Positions 1-10,547 of a DNA stretch of 64,000 nt are shown piece after piece. The stretch comes from Diplonema papillatum (lineage: Eukaryota > Euglenozoa > Diplonemea > Diplonemida > Diplonemidae): positions 62,001 through 126,000 of the forward strand of contig JAPJBO010000666.1 in NCBI GenBank assembly GCA_030068145.1, in the 5' to 3' direction. The position numbers were made by a program, and so were the translations under genes. The notes under the pieces are model-generated. The model worked only from the letters and a program-made list of their open reading frames with translations, made no database searches and had not been told where the DNA came from. The first letter of the stretch is position 1, and each line of letters begins with the position of its first letter.

Positions 1-407
1 TCGGCCGATACGTGCACTCTGGGTCAACTTTGTCACGCTCCTGCTTCCCAAGTTGCTCAAGCTTTTTCTGCTTGCTGAAGTGCACGTTCATCAGGCGGTC
101 CTCCACAGGGATGCCCCCTCGGGTGAGCTTTTTCGCGTGTTGCGTGATCGATGGCCGGTCCTTCAAATCGAGCAACTCCTGCTTGATCTTGTCCGCCCGC
201 AGACGCGCTACGTGCTCTTCGTAACCTGCGCCTACGTCCATCAGCCAGTCTTCAACGCGCACGGCGTCTCTCAAGTAGCCTGCTTCGACATTCAAAAGCG
301 TCTTCGTCCGTTCACCAGCATCATCGGTACTCGTTTTATCCAACCCCGCTACATACGCCTCGTATTCTTCGTCCGGCACCTCTGTTCGGTCATCGTCATC
401 CCGTTGC
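1..407 (-). CDS. Partial coiled-coil protein, 3' end beyond the window
   Basis: An open frame reads from an ATG at 407 (MQRDDDDRTEVPDEEYEAY) leftwards and runs off the window edge without a stop, so the C-terminus is missing. The translation is charged and helical: a DWLMDVG segment, then a basic stretch, and a segment around HFSKQKKLEQLGKQERD followed by CTYRP. Blocks ending in a C-T-[YF]-x-P motif after a Lys/Glu-rich helix are common in large cytoskeletal or flagellar coiled-coil proteins of protists; that link is by resemblance only. The frame is closed upstream by a TGA near 430, and TTTGTAG|GAG near 411 could be a splice acceptor, so this may be an internal exon rather than the first. 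Function unknown. Confidence 0.6.
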
Positions 408-413
408 ATACTC

Positions 414-1166
414 CTACAAACACTGAACCCTCAATTTACAAGGCCTCCTGCATTGACCTCTAGACTCCGGCCGAGAATTCAAGATTTTCCTCACTTTTTT
501 GCTTGAGACTTTTTTAGAGTTAAAGTTTTTTCCTTTGTGTTGACAACTCTCTAAGGCAGTTTTCGTTCTTTTATTCTTTCTACCTTGAAATTTGAAGAAC
601 TGTCGGTTTGCGAACGTGTCCCGCGATCTTTTTTCTGTGTGCCACGAAGGAGCAACGCCGAAAAAATCACCGTTATTTTCATAGGGCGTTTGGTCAGGTC
701 CGCACGTGCTTTCCTTTTTGTAGCGTTTATTGTGGTTTAGAGGTTCGGTGTTTTTGTGTTGGCGGGTTATCGTAGCAGAGTTTATTTCAGAGAAGTAACT
801 TCTTAGGTTTGTGCCGAGAACGGATCGAAGACTGAACGGACCCCCCACTTTTCCGTGAGATAGGGCAAAGGACAAAGAAGAGCGCTCACGCTAACGCTAA
901 GCACGGCGGAGATGGGGCGGAAGAACCAGCGCCTTGGGACTTTGTCGATGTTACAGAGCAAGGCTAGAAAACAGTAGAAAGAGCGGCGTATATACACCGT
1001 GTGAACAGCTCCTTCACCTCTTTCAGAATACCGACAGTGTTCGGCTCGCACCGAAGCAGAAGAGAACCTTTTGGCGCACAGGCTCTGTGTGCTTGTTCTA
1101 CACAAACCATCCCCTGAGATTCCTGCTTGTCCACTCGTAGAACAGGATGCGGGAAGCATTTCCCAT
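414..1166. other. Gene-free interval
   Basis: Lies between the truncated coiled-coil gene and the FAM20-like kinase. Open frames on the minus strand at 414-875 and 803-1267 have low-complexity translations without recognisable domains or convincing splice sites. A motif of the type AGAGTTAAAGTT occurs at about 517 and recurs elsewhere in the window (9.13, 9.89, 18.0 and 51.4 kb). Confidence 0.5.
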
Positions 1167-3101
1167 TTACTGCGCGTCGTCGGAGGCATGAATGCTCTGT
1201 TCCGGTATAGTGTCAAGCCACACGTTGGCACCATACTTTTCCTTGCACTTCTTGATGTGCTCGACAAGACTGTTCAATCGGGTCTGTGCTCCGGCAGTTT
1301 GCCGCTTGTCCCAGTGATCGAAGAACCCGATTCGTGGCAGCCGCTGCTCCATTGCCTTGGACAGAGCCTTGCCCACGAGCTGCCTCGCAGCTTCGAACGT
1401 GCGCTTTCTAAACTTACAAACGGTGCTCGACATGCTCTGGTCACGTACGGCCACCAGCGAGCTGCCTTGGTCTAGGAACACCATGTGAGGCACACGTTTC
1501 AAGTCGGCAAACGAGTCGCAGTCCCACGGCGGCTCGCCGCATTTTCCGACGGCGAACGTGTTCTTCAACAGGGTGCGGTCCTGGTTGGCAATGATGAAGT
1601 CGAAAACCTTCAGGTCGCTCGTTTCCTCGAGGGCCCACGTCTCTATTTTCGACGTGGCGCCATACCCGGAAGCGGGGTCGAGGCCCTCCTCGACGACGCT
1701 CTTCGATAACCGCAGTGATGTCGACCGCAATTCGTGCACGTCTTTCATCCAGAGTTGCACCGAGACGTAAATGCTGAGGACTCCCGGTTGCCACTCCTTG
1801 ACGTGGTTCTTGGTTTGCTTGTGGTTGAAAACAAAACATTCGACCCACTGCACGTACTCGCTCGGCATCAGCACCGCCATGGAGGCTCGTAACCAATCAA
1901 CGGGCACTGCCACCCAAGCCGTTGGAGGCACTCTACGCAGGTTGAGTAACCGGTCGATGCTGAACGAAGCGTACTCGGAATACGGTTCGACCACGAATTT
2001 GAACTGCGGGATTTTGAGCACTGCTTTCACGGCCGGATCAGAGGTCTGCATGACGAACTTGATCGTCCGCGCCTTCGACAGGATCGAGCTCATGGGGCGC
2101 AGATACTTCCAGTTCCGCAAGTCGGACAAAAAGGAAACGCATTCTGAGAGTTCCTCAGCACTCGGCTCGTAATTTGAAGGGTCACACGTCGTAGCCAACT
2201 CCTCATTTTGCTCCGTTGGCAGCTGCCAGCCGGCATGCTTTGGCGCCTCAAAGTCGCGGAAGTGTCGCGACGACTGTCGGTTTAGTTTGCATTTATTTTC
2301 GTGTTCTCCTATAGTGAGAAACTCAAAGAAAGGAGGCAAAAAACGAACATTTCCGGACGTCAGAGTCTGGCGCTCGTAATCGAAAAGATGAGGCCAAGAG
2401 GTTTTGTTCTTCGGCAAGCAGATTCCTTGGTGGCAGGTGGTGCACAAGTAAATAATTTGCTGTCCCTACCACACACAGTACAGGGTATGAAGCTCTCTTG
2501 GAACTAAAGGCTTGGGCTTATTTCTCTACTCTTGCCTCTTAACTTGGGGTACCTGAAAGTCTGGAGTCTTCGTGCAGGATTCCTCCACCTCGGCAGTGGC
2601 CTTCTGATGGTGGAGGCGCAGCGCTTCTTTGAGAGGTGTCGTATCTTCTTCGCTGGCGAAGTATGGTTGGTCAGACTTCTTGCCGCTGTCGCCGACGTTT
2701 CTTCCAGTAGTAGCACGTGGCGGACGAGTCGTAAGCACTACAGCACGAGCCTTACTGCGGCGGATGACCTGTTCAACCAGTTTCGCCTCCTTCTCTACCT
2801 CCCGGAACAAGGTTTCCACTTCGTCGTCTTGGGTACTGTGGCTGTGAGTTAAGAAAGTTTATGCGTGTAGCCAATAGTCTTAGTCTGGTACACAACAAAC
2901 CCGTGTAGAGCAAAAGCCTTGGCCTAACACGGTGAGATTGCGTGAACAAAGTGAGTTGTGAACGAAAGACGTGGACGGTTTGAAATATCCACACCTTCTG
3001 CGCACGCCAGTCGGCACGAGGAACAACTGGACGCAGAGCAGCAGCCCGACGACCGCTGTCACAATCCAGGTTAAGCGCATGTCACCTACATTTAACACCA
3101 C
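1167..3101 (-). CDS. FAM20-like secretory-pathway kinase (type II membrane protein)
   Basis: Three exons fit in phase: 3101-2995, 2841-2553 and 2273-1167 (donors AAG|GTGTGG and CAG|GTACCC; acceptors CACAG and CGACAG), giving about 500 residues. Exon 1 encodes a signal anchor (MRLTWIVTAVVGLLLCVQLF), exon 2 a charged stem. Exon 3 carries the kinase-like core: VFDFIIANQDRTLL matches the FAM20/four-jointed catalytic loop (consensus DFxxxNxDR), and MVFLDQGSSL matches the metal-binding LDxG segment. FAM20 enzymes phosphorylate secreted proteins or proteoglycan sugars in the Golgi lumen, and the anchor plus luminal kinase layout suits that. Substrate and subfamily cannot be read from sequence. The start could be Met 1 or Met 8 (3080). 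The 2.27 kb acceptor is the least certain junction. Confidence 0.68.
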
Positions 3102-3717
3102 CTCCAGGCCCCTTCGACTCTTTGGACCTTTCGTGTTGCAGTAGTAAGAAGAAGGAGAACTGAATATCCGGTTGATCGTTGAGGCGGGGCGGGATCATCT
3201 TAGTTGTGATTGCATGTACAGATCCTCTGCCCGGATTATCTTTGCCGCAATAAGAGCAACACCGGCCAACGTGCGTGCATCAGCGAACCGCACTCGTCAA
3301 CTCTTCCAGTCAGGCTCATCCTCACCCACGCGAAAGGAAAAGAAAGGCCGTCGTTCGTTGTTTTACCGCACAAATACAGTTGCCTCGCTTCGGGACTCGA
3401 AAAGCTAGCAGCATCTTGTCCGCCGGCGAGAACAGGAAGTGGGTAGGAACACAAGTAATCAACAAGCACTTGTACGTACAATACAATACAGTACAGTAGT
3501 CAACATTGGGCGGTGCGTGCTGTTCGGAGGGAAAAGCAACTGCGACGTGTGCCAGTTCGTTCCGCAAGATGAAGCACTGTTCGCATACCAGTCCCAACAC
3601 TGATGTGAATGTCTTCGTGCACTCGTGGCAACAATTAACAACTGAGAAGCTGTCGCTTCACGAGTGGAACCCTCTGACATCCAGGCCGCTCCTCTTGGCA
3701 AAAAGAACAAAGGCCAG
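3102..3717. other. Intergenic, nothing recognised
   Basis: Separates the FAM20-like start from the ankyrin gene's stop. Open frames here overlap each other on both strands and none has a domain or paired splice sites. Confidence 0.5.
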
Positions 3718-5484
3718 TCAGAAGTCGCGGCCGCCTTTCTTATGGAACTCGTAGAAGATGCCAGTGTAGGAGTGCGTATCCCTCGGCTTTGGCGGCACGA
3801 CTGCGGTAGCGGAGTACCTGTTGATGTTGGCGCGCTCGTGAGGTGCGTGGATGTCGCCTGCCAGGATTTTGTTCTCGGTATTTGCGACGACAGCGACGGC
3901 GGTTGCCTGCCGGATGGCGAGGATCTCGCGGCGCTGCTGCTTGCCAATGTCGTGCTTCCAGGTGCCCTGCCCCAAGCTGCCGTCGAGTCGCTCATCGCGG
4001 GGCGACGAAAACAAGTTGCCGCCCTTCGGCACCCTCGGGTTCATGTACTGGTTCACCAAAGCCGGCTTCCTAAGCCCGGGCGCCGCTGCCTTCGGCTCTC
4101 CTCTGGCGGCAGCCGCGCACTGCAGCCTTTTCGTGAGCACTGTGTGCTGGTCGCAGTACTCGCGCATCGCATCCTCTCGCTCCTTCGGCGCTGGGTAAAG
4201 CGACCGGAAGGCGGAGGCCACCGCGCTCTTCAACTTGCTGCGCTGCCCGTCTTCTTTGGTGCGCGTCCTGCGGGCCGATCCCGCCGCAAACTTCGACGGC
4301 GACTGCTCCTTAGCGCCGCCTGCCTTCACCCCCGGCGATGCGAATTCAGCTTGGTAAGCCGCTTCCAGCCTGCGGAGGTAGTTGTGCGTGGTCGGGAGGT
4401 TGTGGGTGACGGCGGGGCTGTACGGAGCCACGTCGTACACCTTCTTTTTCTTCGACAGTTCCTCTTCAACCCAAGACGGGACGCCGGAGCCGTGGCGCCG
4501 TGCGGGGGAAGAGGGAGAATGCAGCTCTTCGTCGGCTCGCACGGTTTGCGAGAGGGTGTCGGGAACAATGACAGGACGCAGCCGATGGCCAGGGCCTCCC
4601 GTCAGCTCCCACGGTTGCCAGTCGAACTCGGTGTCCGAAATGTCGTCCGATTGCACAGTATTCGTGTAGGTGCGGAAGGCGACGAGTTGGGTATTCCGCC
4701 TGCCTACTTCGGGTACAGATTCCTCCGGCTGCAGGGCAACGGGGGAGGCCGGGATGCTTTTTTCGGACTGCCCGAAAAAGATTTCGGAGTCGGCATCACC
4801 CAGCAGCAAAGACTCGGGGGAGCCTGAGCTGCCAACGCGGTCTCTCCAGAACTTAAACAGCTTGTGACAGAATCCGCCTCGGGATAGCTGCATGGGCTCG
4901 ACGAAGCTGGCGTAGTGATGCACCACGGCCATCGCCAACTTGTTCTTGCGCACTTTGGCCCATTCAAGGCTCGTCTTACCACTGCCAACCAGCTTCGGCG
5001 ACGCGCCACACCGCATAAGTGTTAGGGACATCTCGGGATTCCCAACGTAGCACGACAGCATCAGCGGAGACACGTCTTGGTCGTTCTTCACGTTCGGGTT
5101 CGCCCCGGCTTGCAGGAGAAGCGACACGATGCTCGTGTGTCCCTGTTGGGAGCAAATGAGGAGGGGCGTCGAACCGTTGTGCTTTGCCGTGTTCACGACT
5201 GGTTTGCAGCCTTTCTCGAGCAGCGTTTTGACAACCTTTTCGTGGCCGTTCTGGCACGCGATGTACAGGACAGAGACGCCATCTTTTTTGCGCACGAACG
5301 TCGGCGCAGCACCATTGGCGAGGAGGTACTCAACCACGTCTTGTTTGCCGGCTTCAGCAGCGAGCCAAAGCCCGCTCATGTCGCTTGCTCGGTTTACATC
5401 GACTCCCTTCTGTACCAGCCTGCGCACGCCCACTACGTCGCCGAGCTTGCAAGCGGAAAGGAACTTGCTCTCATCATCAGACAT
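3718..5484 (-). CDS. Ankyrin-repeat protein, 588 aa
   Basis: A single uninterrupted frame from ATG (MSDDESKFLSACKLGDVVGV) to stop. The first ~185 residues hold five ankyrin units with typical signatures: GLWLAAEAGKQDVVEYLLANG, VLYIACQNGHEKVVKTLLEK, TPLLICSQQGHTSIVSLLLQ, SPLMLSCYVGNPEMSLTLM. Ankyrin stacks mediate protein binding. The remaining 400 residues are Ser/Pro/Lys-rich, probably disordered, ending in YTGIFYEFHKKGG; I recognise no second domain. The ATG is preceded by a pyrimidine run ending CCCCCTTAG|CCGC, a plausible splice acceptor, so the 5' UTR may be spliced. The opposite strand has a long frame (3664-4827) that is a shadow of this gene. Partner and location unknown. Confidence 0.85.
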   Translation of the reverse strand: MSDDESKFLSACKLGDVVGVRRLVQKGVDVNRASDMSGLWLAAEAGKQDVVEYLLANGAAPTFVRKKDGVSVLYIACQNGHEKVVKTLLEKGCKPVVNTAKHNGSTPLLICSQQGHTSIVSLLLQAGANPNVKNDQDVSPLMLSCYVGNPEMSLTLMRCGASPKLVGSGKTSLEWAKVRKNKLAMAVVHHYASFVEPMQLSRGGFCHKLFKFWRDRVGSSGSPESLLLGDADSEIFFGQSEKSIPASPVALQPEESVPEVGRRNTQLVAFRTYTNTVQSDDISDTEFDWQPWELTGGPGHRLRPVIVPDTLSQTVRADEELHSPSSPARRHGSGVPSWVEEELSKKKKVYDVAPYSPAVTHNLPTTHNYLRRLEAAYQAEFASPGVKAGGAKEQSPSKFAAGSARRTRTKEDGQRSKLKSAVASAFRSLYPAPKEREDAMREYCDQHTVLTKRLQCAAAARGEPKAAAPGLRKPALVNQYMNPRVPKGGNLFSSPRDERLDGSLGQGTWKHDIGKQQRREILAIRQATAVAVVANTENKILAGDIHAPHERANINRYSATAVVPPKPRDTHSYTGIFYEFHKKGGRDF

Positions 5485-6771
5485 GCGGCTAAGGGGGAGA
5501 CCACCCTCTTACTTGCGGGTGGGTGGGGGAGCTGGACTGTTGCAGAAGATGATTATTTGCGCTACAACACGCAGGCACGATTAAGGCGCCTCAGCTACTG
5601 CTGAAGGTGGAAGTCTTACCCTGGCTGTTGAATTTCTCAAAGAGCTCAAAGAACTCGTATTCTGGATGACGACGTGCCGTTTCCCAGGTGACAGTCTTTA
5701 TGTGCTTGTGCGCACTGGATGTATTTGGTATGCGCATCGCACTGCGCTCTCCACTTCTTAGAAGGAAACATTTTCTTCGCAAAAACAAAGAGGACCAAAA
5801 GCTGCTAAGCAAACTGATGAGCTCGTGATGACAAATGCACCCAGTGAGCGCAAGGCTAGTAAGCAACGCAACGCAACGCGTTCGGCCGTGCGAGAAACCA
5901 GAAGAAGAAGAAGTTCGCTTGGGGCGGGCAAGAGCGTATCGCCCAACCGTAACTGCATAACCCGAGTCGGAGTTATCAACGCAACTCCCGAACACTGCGG
6001 CTCGTGTTTAGTGTAAGCTCTGGTCACCACACCTTGATGCTCTTGGTTGGAAATTCGGCAGCCCTTTTGAGCCTTAGGCCCGTGGCTCTCGGCAGAACTG
6101 CCGAGTACGCGAAGCTTTGATCCCGTGCGGGAAACCAGAAGAAAGGGAAAGTCGACCGCAAGGACCGTCATCAAAACGATGACGACACATACGGCGGGGT
6201 GGCTGAACAGGGCACGGCCAGCGCGCCTCGGAATTCAGCAGCCACAACTACCTAACTAACTAGGTGGGGGGCGAATAGTCCTGAAGTATTCAGACAAAAT
6301 GAAGACGGAGGCAGCCAGTAATCTGCAAGAGAGGCAGTGGTTCAACGACCCGAATAGTCCCTGGAACCAAACGCACGCTCTGCATTTGTCCGGACATCTC
6401 TGAAGAAAGGAGAGTGCGCTTTTTTCCCCGCCGTCAGCCGCATTTACGGCGCTGGCTCTTTCATTCGGTGTGCAGTGTTTCTATGTGCCCAACACGGCGT
6501 GTACCACCTCGTGCGTCGTTGGAAGATGGCAGGCTCACGCCAAATCTGCCTAGGTCTGCACGTGAGCTCATATGGTCACTAACGTGAAATACGTGTGTGT
6601 AAGTACGGATCGTCGCCAAAGGCACCCGAAAGCGACACAGCAGGAGCATGGACATAACGAGAGGCGGTCGACCACCATTCGCTCACCGCCAGCAAGACTG
6701 AGCAGCAAACCTCGTCTGAACATGACGAAGACGGCAGCACCAGGGTGTGGGTGTTCCCTTTTAGTACTCAC
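5485..6771. other. Intergenic, with an orphan exon-like block at 5620-5737
   Basis: On the minus strand 5737-5620 reads MRIPNTSSAHKHIKTVTW...EYEFFELFEKFNSQ and ends at a good donor (CAGG|GTAAGA). Its phase does not join the ankyrin start through the nearby CTTAG acceptor without meeting a stop, so it may be an untranslated or alternative 5' exon, or chance. A possible last TTC4 exon starts at 6715. Nothing else is recognised. Confidence 0.35.
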
Positions 6772-8490
6772 CGGCACGCCACTGCTGGGCGTACAGCGCG
6801 TCCTTCGGTAAAACGTGGAACGTCGGCAGGAATCCGGGGCAAACGTAGTCCTGTGAGTGAGAGATGCATTGGATTCAATCGGATGGTGGTGTTCAAAGAA
6901 GCCAACCACACTGCTTGCGTAGCAACATGACAGGCCCCAGTGCTGCGTTTCAACGGTGGAATAATGAGCCCGTTCGTCTCTCTGCACAGCGAATCGCCCA
7001 ACGGCGGGTAAGCTTTATACAACAGAGCCAGATGAGGTTCGTCCTCGTATTACTGCCTAGGGTCCGCTTGGGGTACGGAGCCCAATTTGCCACGTCGAAG
7101 GTTCATTGGTTTTAGCTCCACCAGGCGGGTGAAACACGTGACGCGGAGTTTCTGTTTGATGTTTGAAAGAACCGAAAAAAGACACACCTCGCGCTTCAGA
7201 AGCATCTGGAACGGCTCGTTGAGATTTTCTACCTCCCGTTTCCTATCGCCAACCTGCAGATTAGTGGACGTTGAAAGTAGTGCCACAAATAATATGTGTG
7301 GCAAAAGGAAACACGCATCGGGAAGATTTGTCGGTTCGGCAGTGATATGTTCACCCTCAGGTTGTGCTCGTATCAATATTTCAGGAAACGATCAATTTTT
7401 TTGGTTCACCCTTCACCGGAAGTAGCGTTAGATTAAAGAGGGCTACCTGATAGAAAACCGTGAGATCCGGCGCATTGTACCGCTTCTGCTCGTCCCACCC
7501 CGCGTGGGGCACAGTGGGGGGGAACATCTCGCAAAGGTGGTCGGCCAGTGAGTGTTCAAGCGCAACGTTTTGGACGAAGTCGCTCTGGTTGTATTCGTCG
7601 TACACCATCAAGAGCGAAAAGACCAACTCCCCGTCTTCGAGGCGCGGGCCTTTCGCGCCGTACTGAGCCCAGTGCGAGCTCAGCATTTCGGACTTGCCAA
7701 CCCGAATGCCGCTGTCGACCAGTAGCTGGACGGATTCCATCCACTCTGCAACCGCTTCCCTCTTCTTCAAATTCGCCTGCGTCTTCTTCTTCTCGATCTC
7801 AGCGAAAAGCCCGTCGGTGACCTTCTTCTGTGCCAGAAGCGCTTTGTTGCCCGACTCGCCTGGGATGCGGAGGCCTCTCTCGATGAAGCGGATGGCCCTG
7901 TCCGGTTTTTTGACGAAATTGCAAGCCTTCGCCGCGCGGAAGCAGCACTTGACGTCTTCTTTGATGTGCAACACGTCCTGGCAGTCCGCGACGCAGTGGC
8001 CGTAGTTCTCGAGCGCCAGGTGCACCTGCGCCCGGTTGGCCAGCAGGGCCACGACCACGTCCTGGTTCGGCGATTTCGCGTGGATGCCCTCAGTGTAAAA
8101 CTCGAGCGCTGTTCGGTAGCAACCTTTCGGTCCCACGGTGCCTCCAACGGCCATCCCTGCTTGTTTCATCGCTTGGTTCCCTTTGCTCTTGCACGTCTCC
8201 GCCAGCTCTTCGGGCGACACTTCGTTGTACAGCACGTCAGCCAGAGCGGCTACCGCCGGGTTCTCCGAATTCTCGTCGATTTTGGTCATGAACAGCGGCA
8301 ACTCCCGCCACCCTTCAGGCTCTTCCAGACGCCGGCGCCAGTCTGGGATTGGCTCGCCTTCTTTAATCGGAGGCAGGTCGGCCCAGTCCATGAGCTCGTC
8401 CATGGGGATATCTTCGAAAGACCCGCTCTCCGCAAGATGCGCGTCGGCCGCTGCGTTCATCTCCGCTATTTTGGCGTCTTTGGACGACAT
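6772..8490 (-). CDS. TTC4: TTC4/Cns1-type TPR co-chaperone
   Basis: Exon 1 (8490-7447) encodes 348 residues: an acidic N-terminus with LPLFMTKIDENSENPAVAAL, the motif preceding the TPRs in TTC4, then three TPR units (ETCKSKGNQAMKQ; ANRAQVHLALENYGHCVADC; FRAAKACNFVKKPDRAIRFI), a charged helix and the start of the C-terminal wheel domain (VYDEYNQSDFVQNV). It ends at CAG|GTAGCC. Exon 2 (7253-7188, 22 codons) and exon 3 (6850-6772, DYVCPGFLPTFHVLPKDAL) have strong acceptors and continue the wheel domain in register with human TTC4. Exon 3 ends in phase 1 at G|GTGAGT; the terminal exon is unresolved (6715 is one candidate). TTC4/Cns1 binds Hsp90/Hsp70 and is needed for client folding and translation-factor maturation in yeast. 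Confidence 0.85.
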
Positions 8491-10547
8491 GGCGCCGGAT
8501 GGTGGTGTTTAGTCCTTGCGCGGGGGGAGGGGGGGGGGGGGCAAGATCAGTTTTTTTGTTTCGAGCGCAGAACCTCACCTTTCGTGCCAACAGCGTATGC
8601 TATCAGTTTGGGTGAGTCACTGCATACAAACACCTACTGCATTGCTACTGCAGGGGTTAAGCATTAAGCATTATCCGACAGCCGATTGGAAGGGACATGA
8701 TTCAGTGGAACGCTGATCCACATTTATTTACCTCGCTCTCTTTATAGGACACTGTATGTTTGAAGAAGCCGGTATTTGTAACTCGCAGCTTTTGGGGCAG
8801 GTTCATTCTAGCTGGGTCTGTGTCTTTGAACTTTCGGGCTAGCTGGGCGTGCGGTGTTCTCCGTTGGAAGAGTCTTGTTTCTATCATGCCTTCTCTGGAC
8901 CCGCATCTAATCACACGGCATTGAGGTCATCATCACGTGTGGCAAGACAGCAAATAAGAACAGTGTCACAGGTCAAGCCATGCAGAAGAAGAAAGAAACC
9001 GGGAACGATTGTAGGCTAGCTAGGGCAGAACTGCTGCCCTACTTTTCCAACGAAAAGAAAAAGAAACAGAACAACAAATGTGGGCTAGCGATAAGAGACC
9101 TTCTCACCCGATTTATTTATATATAGTATAGAGTGAAAGTTCGCAAGAACTTCATTGGATGTTCCGAACGCTTCCGCGGAACACACCAACCACAAACTCG
9201 ACTGGAAAGAAGCATGGAGAGAAGGCCAGTCATCGAAAAAAGCGAAAGTAAAAGAGGAAGCAAAGAGGGCTAGAACACGGTGGGGAGAAAGGCAGGACTA
9301 CACCTTGTTGGGCACTGCAAGGGGGTTTCTTTGCTGGCCCGGCCTCGCGTGTGAATCGGAAGAACCGCTAACCAGCTACGTATCGCAGAAGCAAGCGTCT
9401 TTTCATCTTCGTTCGGAGGCACGGGCAGCTGAGACGCGTTGTGGAAATACTCGCCGGTGCTTTTTCGACCGAGGCTGCAGGGAAGAAACAATGCAACTAC
9501 AAATAGGTCTCAATAGACCCAAAATCATCTGTGTTTTGTGTGTGTGGGCTCGAGCATCTCCTCTAATCTTTTGCAGCTGGCGACCTACTACTACTCGAGT
9601 CATTTCTACAGGCAGGTGCCTATCAAAGAAGAATAATTCTCAAGGGAATACGTTCCCCATGAATGGTGCGGGCACAGAATCCGCACCTTTTCTTTCCGGC
9701 AGCCCGGCCGCGGAATCAGGGGCACCAACACGAGGCATCCCATGACAAACAGTATCTGACGCCCATGCTGGGCGGCAGCACGACGTGGCACCGATTTCGT
9801 TTCTTGAGATGATCCTGCTCTTGAACAGGATTCGACCTCACCCGGCGAATACCGTTCGATCGTTCGCAATTTGCTCAAACTTTCATTGTAGAGTTAAAGT
9901 TCGCTTGAAATTGCGAAGGTTTAGGGTCTCCGGGTGACCTTTGTTAATGGACTTTTCTTTCATTTTCTTTGTTCTGTTTTGGTGTTGCCTTTTAGTGTGC
10001 TGACACGTCAACTCTTCTGCAACCTCTTTATGGATGCTTGAGTTGGTGACATTTGCGCGTACGAGAAAAGACCAGGGGTAGGGGCAGGGAGGGGCAGGGA
10101 GGAATTTGGCTAGCTTTGGCCCTTGCGTGATTAGGATGGAATGAACCGGCACGTCGAACCTCTTTGGATGTTCAGGATTTGTAGCTCTGTTTGGCTAAAA
10201 AGGTAGCATCGCTCGTGCCTTGTCTTTGCTCGGAAAAGTGCATGCTTCCTTTTAGAGAAATAGACCCCTTTCGAATCACGCATCGGGCAAAAAAAATGTG
10301 CATAGAGAGACTTCAGGTGAAAAGAAGTGCGTAGTTTTGTTTTATTCTTTTACTTGTTAGAAGAAATGTTAAACGGGTTGGGAAAAGAAAGCCACCGGTT
10401 GAGGCCATGCGAGAAATCAAGAACATGAAAGAGGAAAAGAGAGAGGCATAGGGAGGCGAGAGAGAGGAGGGGGTATATGACTTGCTTGAATGCTGTAAAT
10501 TCTGAAGCGACGGCTTGAAAGACAGCGTGGTGGGGTGAGGACCCGGG
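8491..10547. other. Intergenic with one dispersed-repeat copy
   Basis: No gene recognised. A G-rich run lies at about 8521-8542. A diverged copy of the window's commonest dispersed repeat sits at about 9466-9634. The sequence around 9890-9945 (AGAGTTAAAGTTCGCTTG...TCTCCGGGTGACC) recurs at about 51433-51486. Confidence 0.5.
9466..9634 (+). repeat. Dispersed repeat R1, diverged copy
   Basis: Shares with 15377-15598, 35366-35488 and 63332-63545 the run of blocks GAAACAAT, TCTGTGTTTTGTGTG, TTTTGCAGCTGG and CAGGTGCCTAT in the same order and spacing. It is the most diverged of the four copies. No coding potential, no clear terminal repeats. Confidence 0.5.

Noticed and set aside
3664..4827. 387-residue plus-strand frame
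   Set aside because: Antisense shadow of the ankyrin gene, which has clear repeat motifs on the minus strand.
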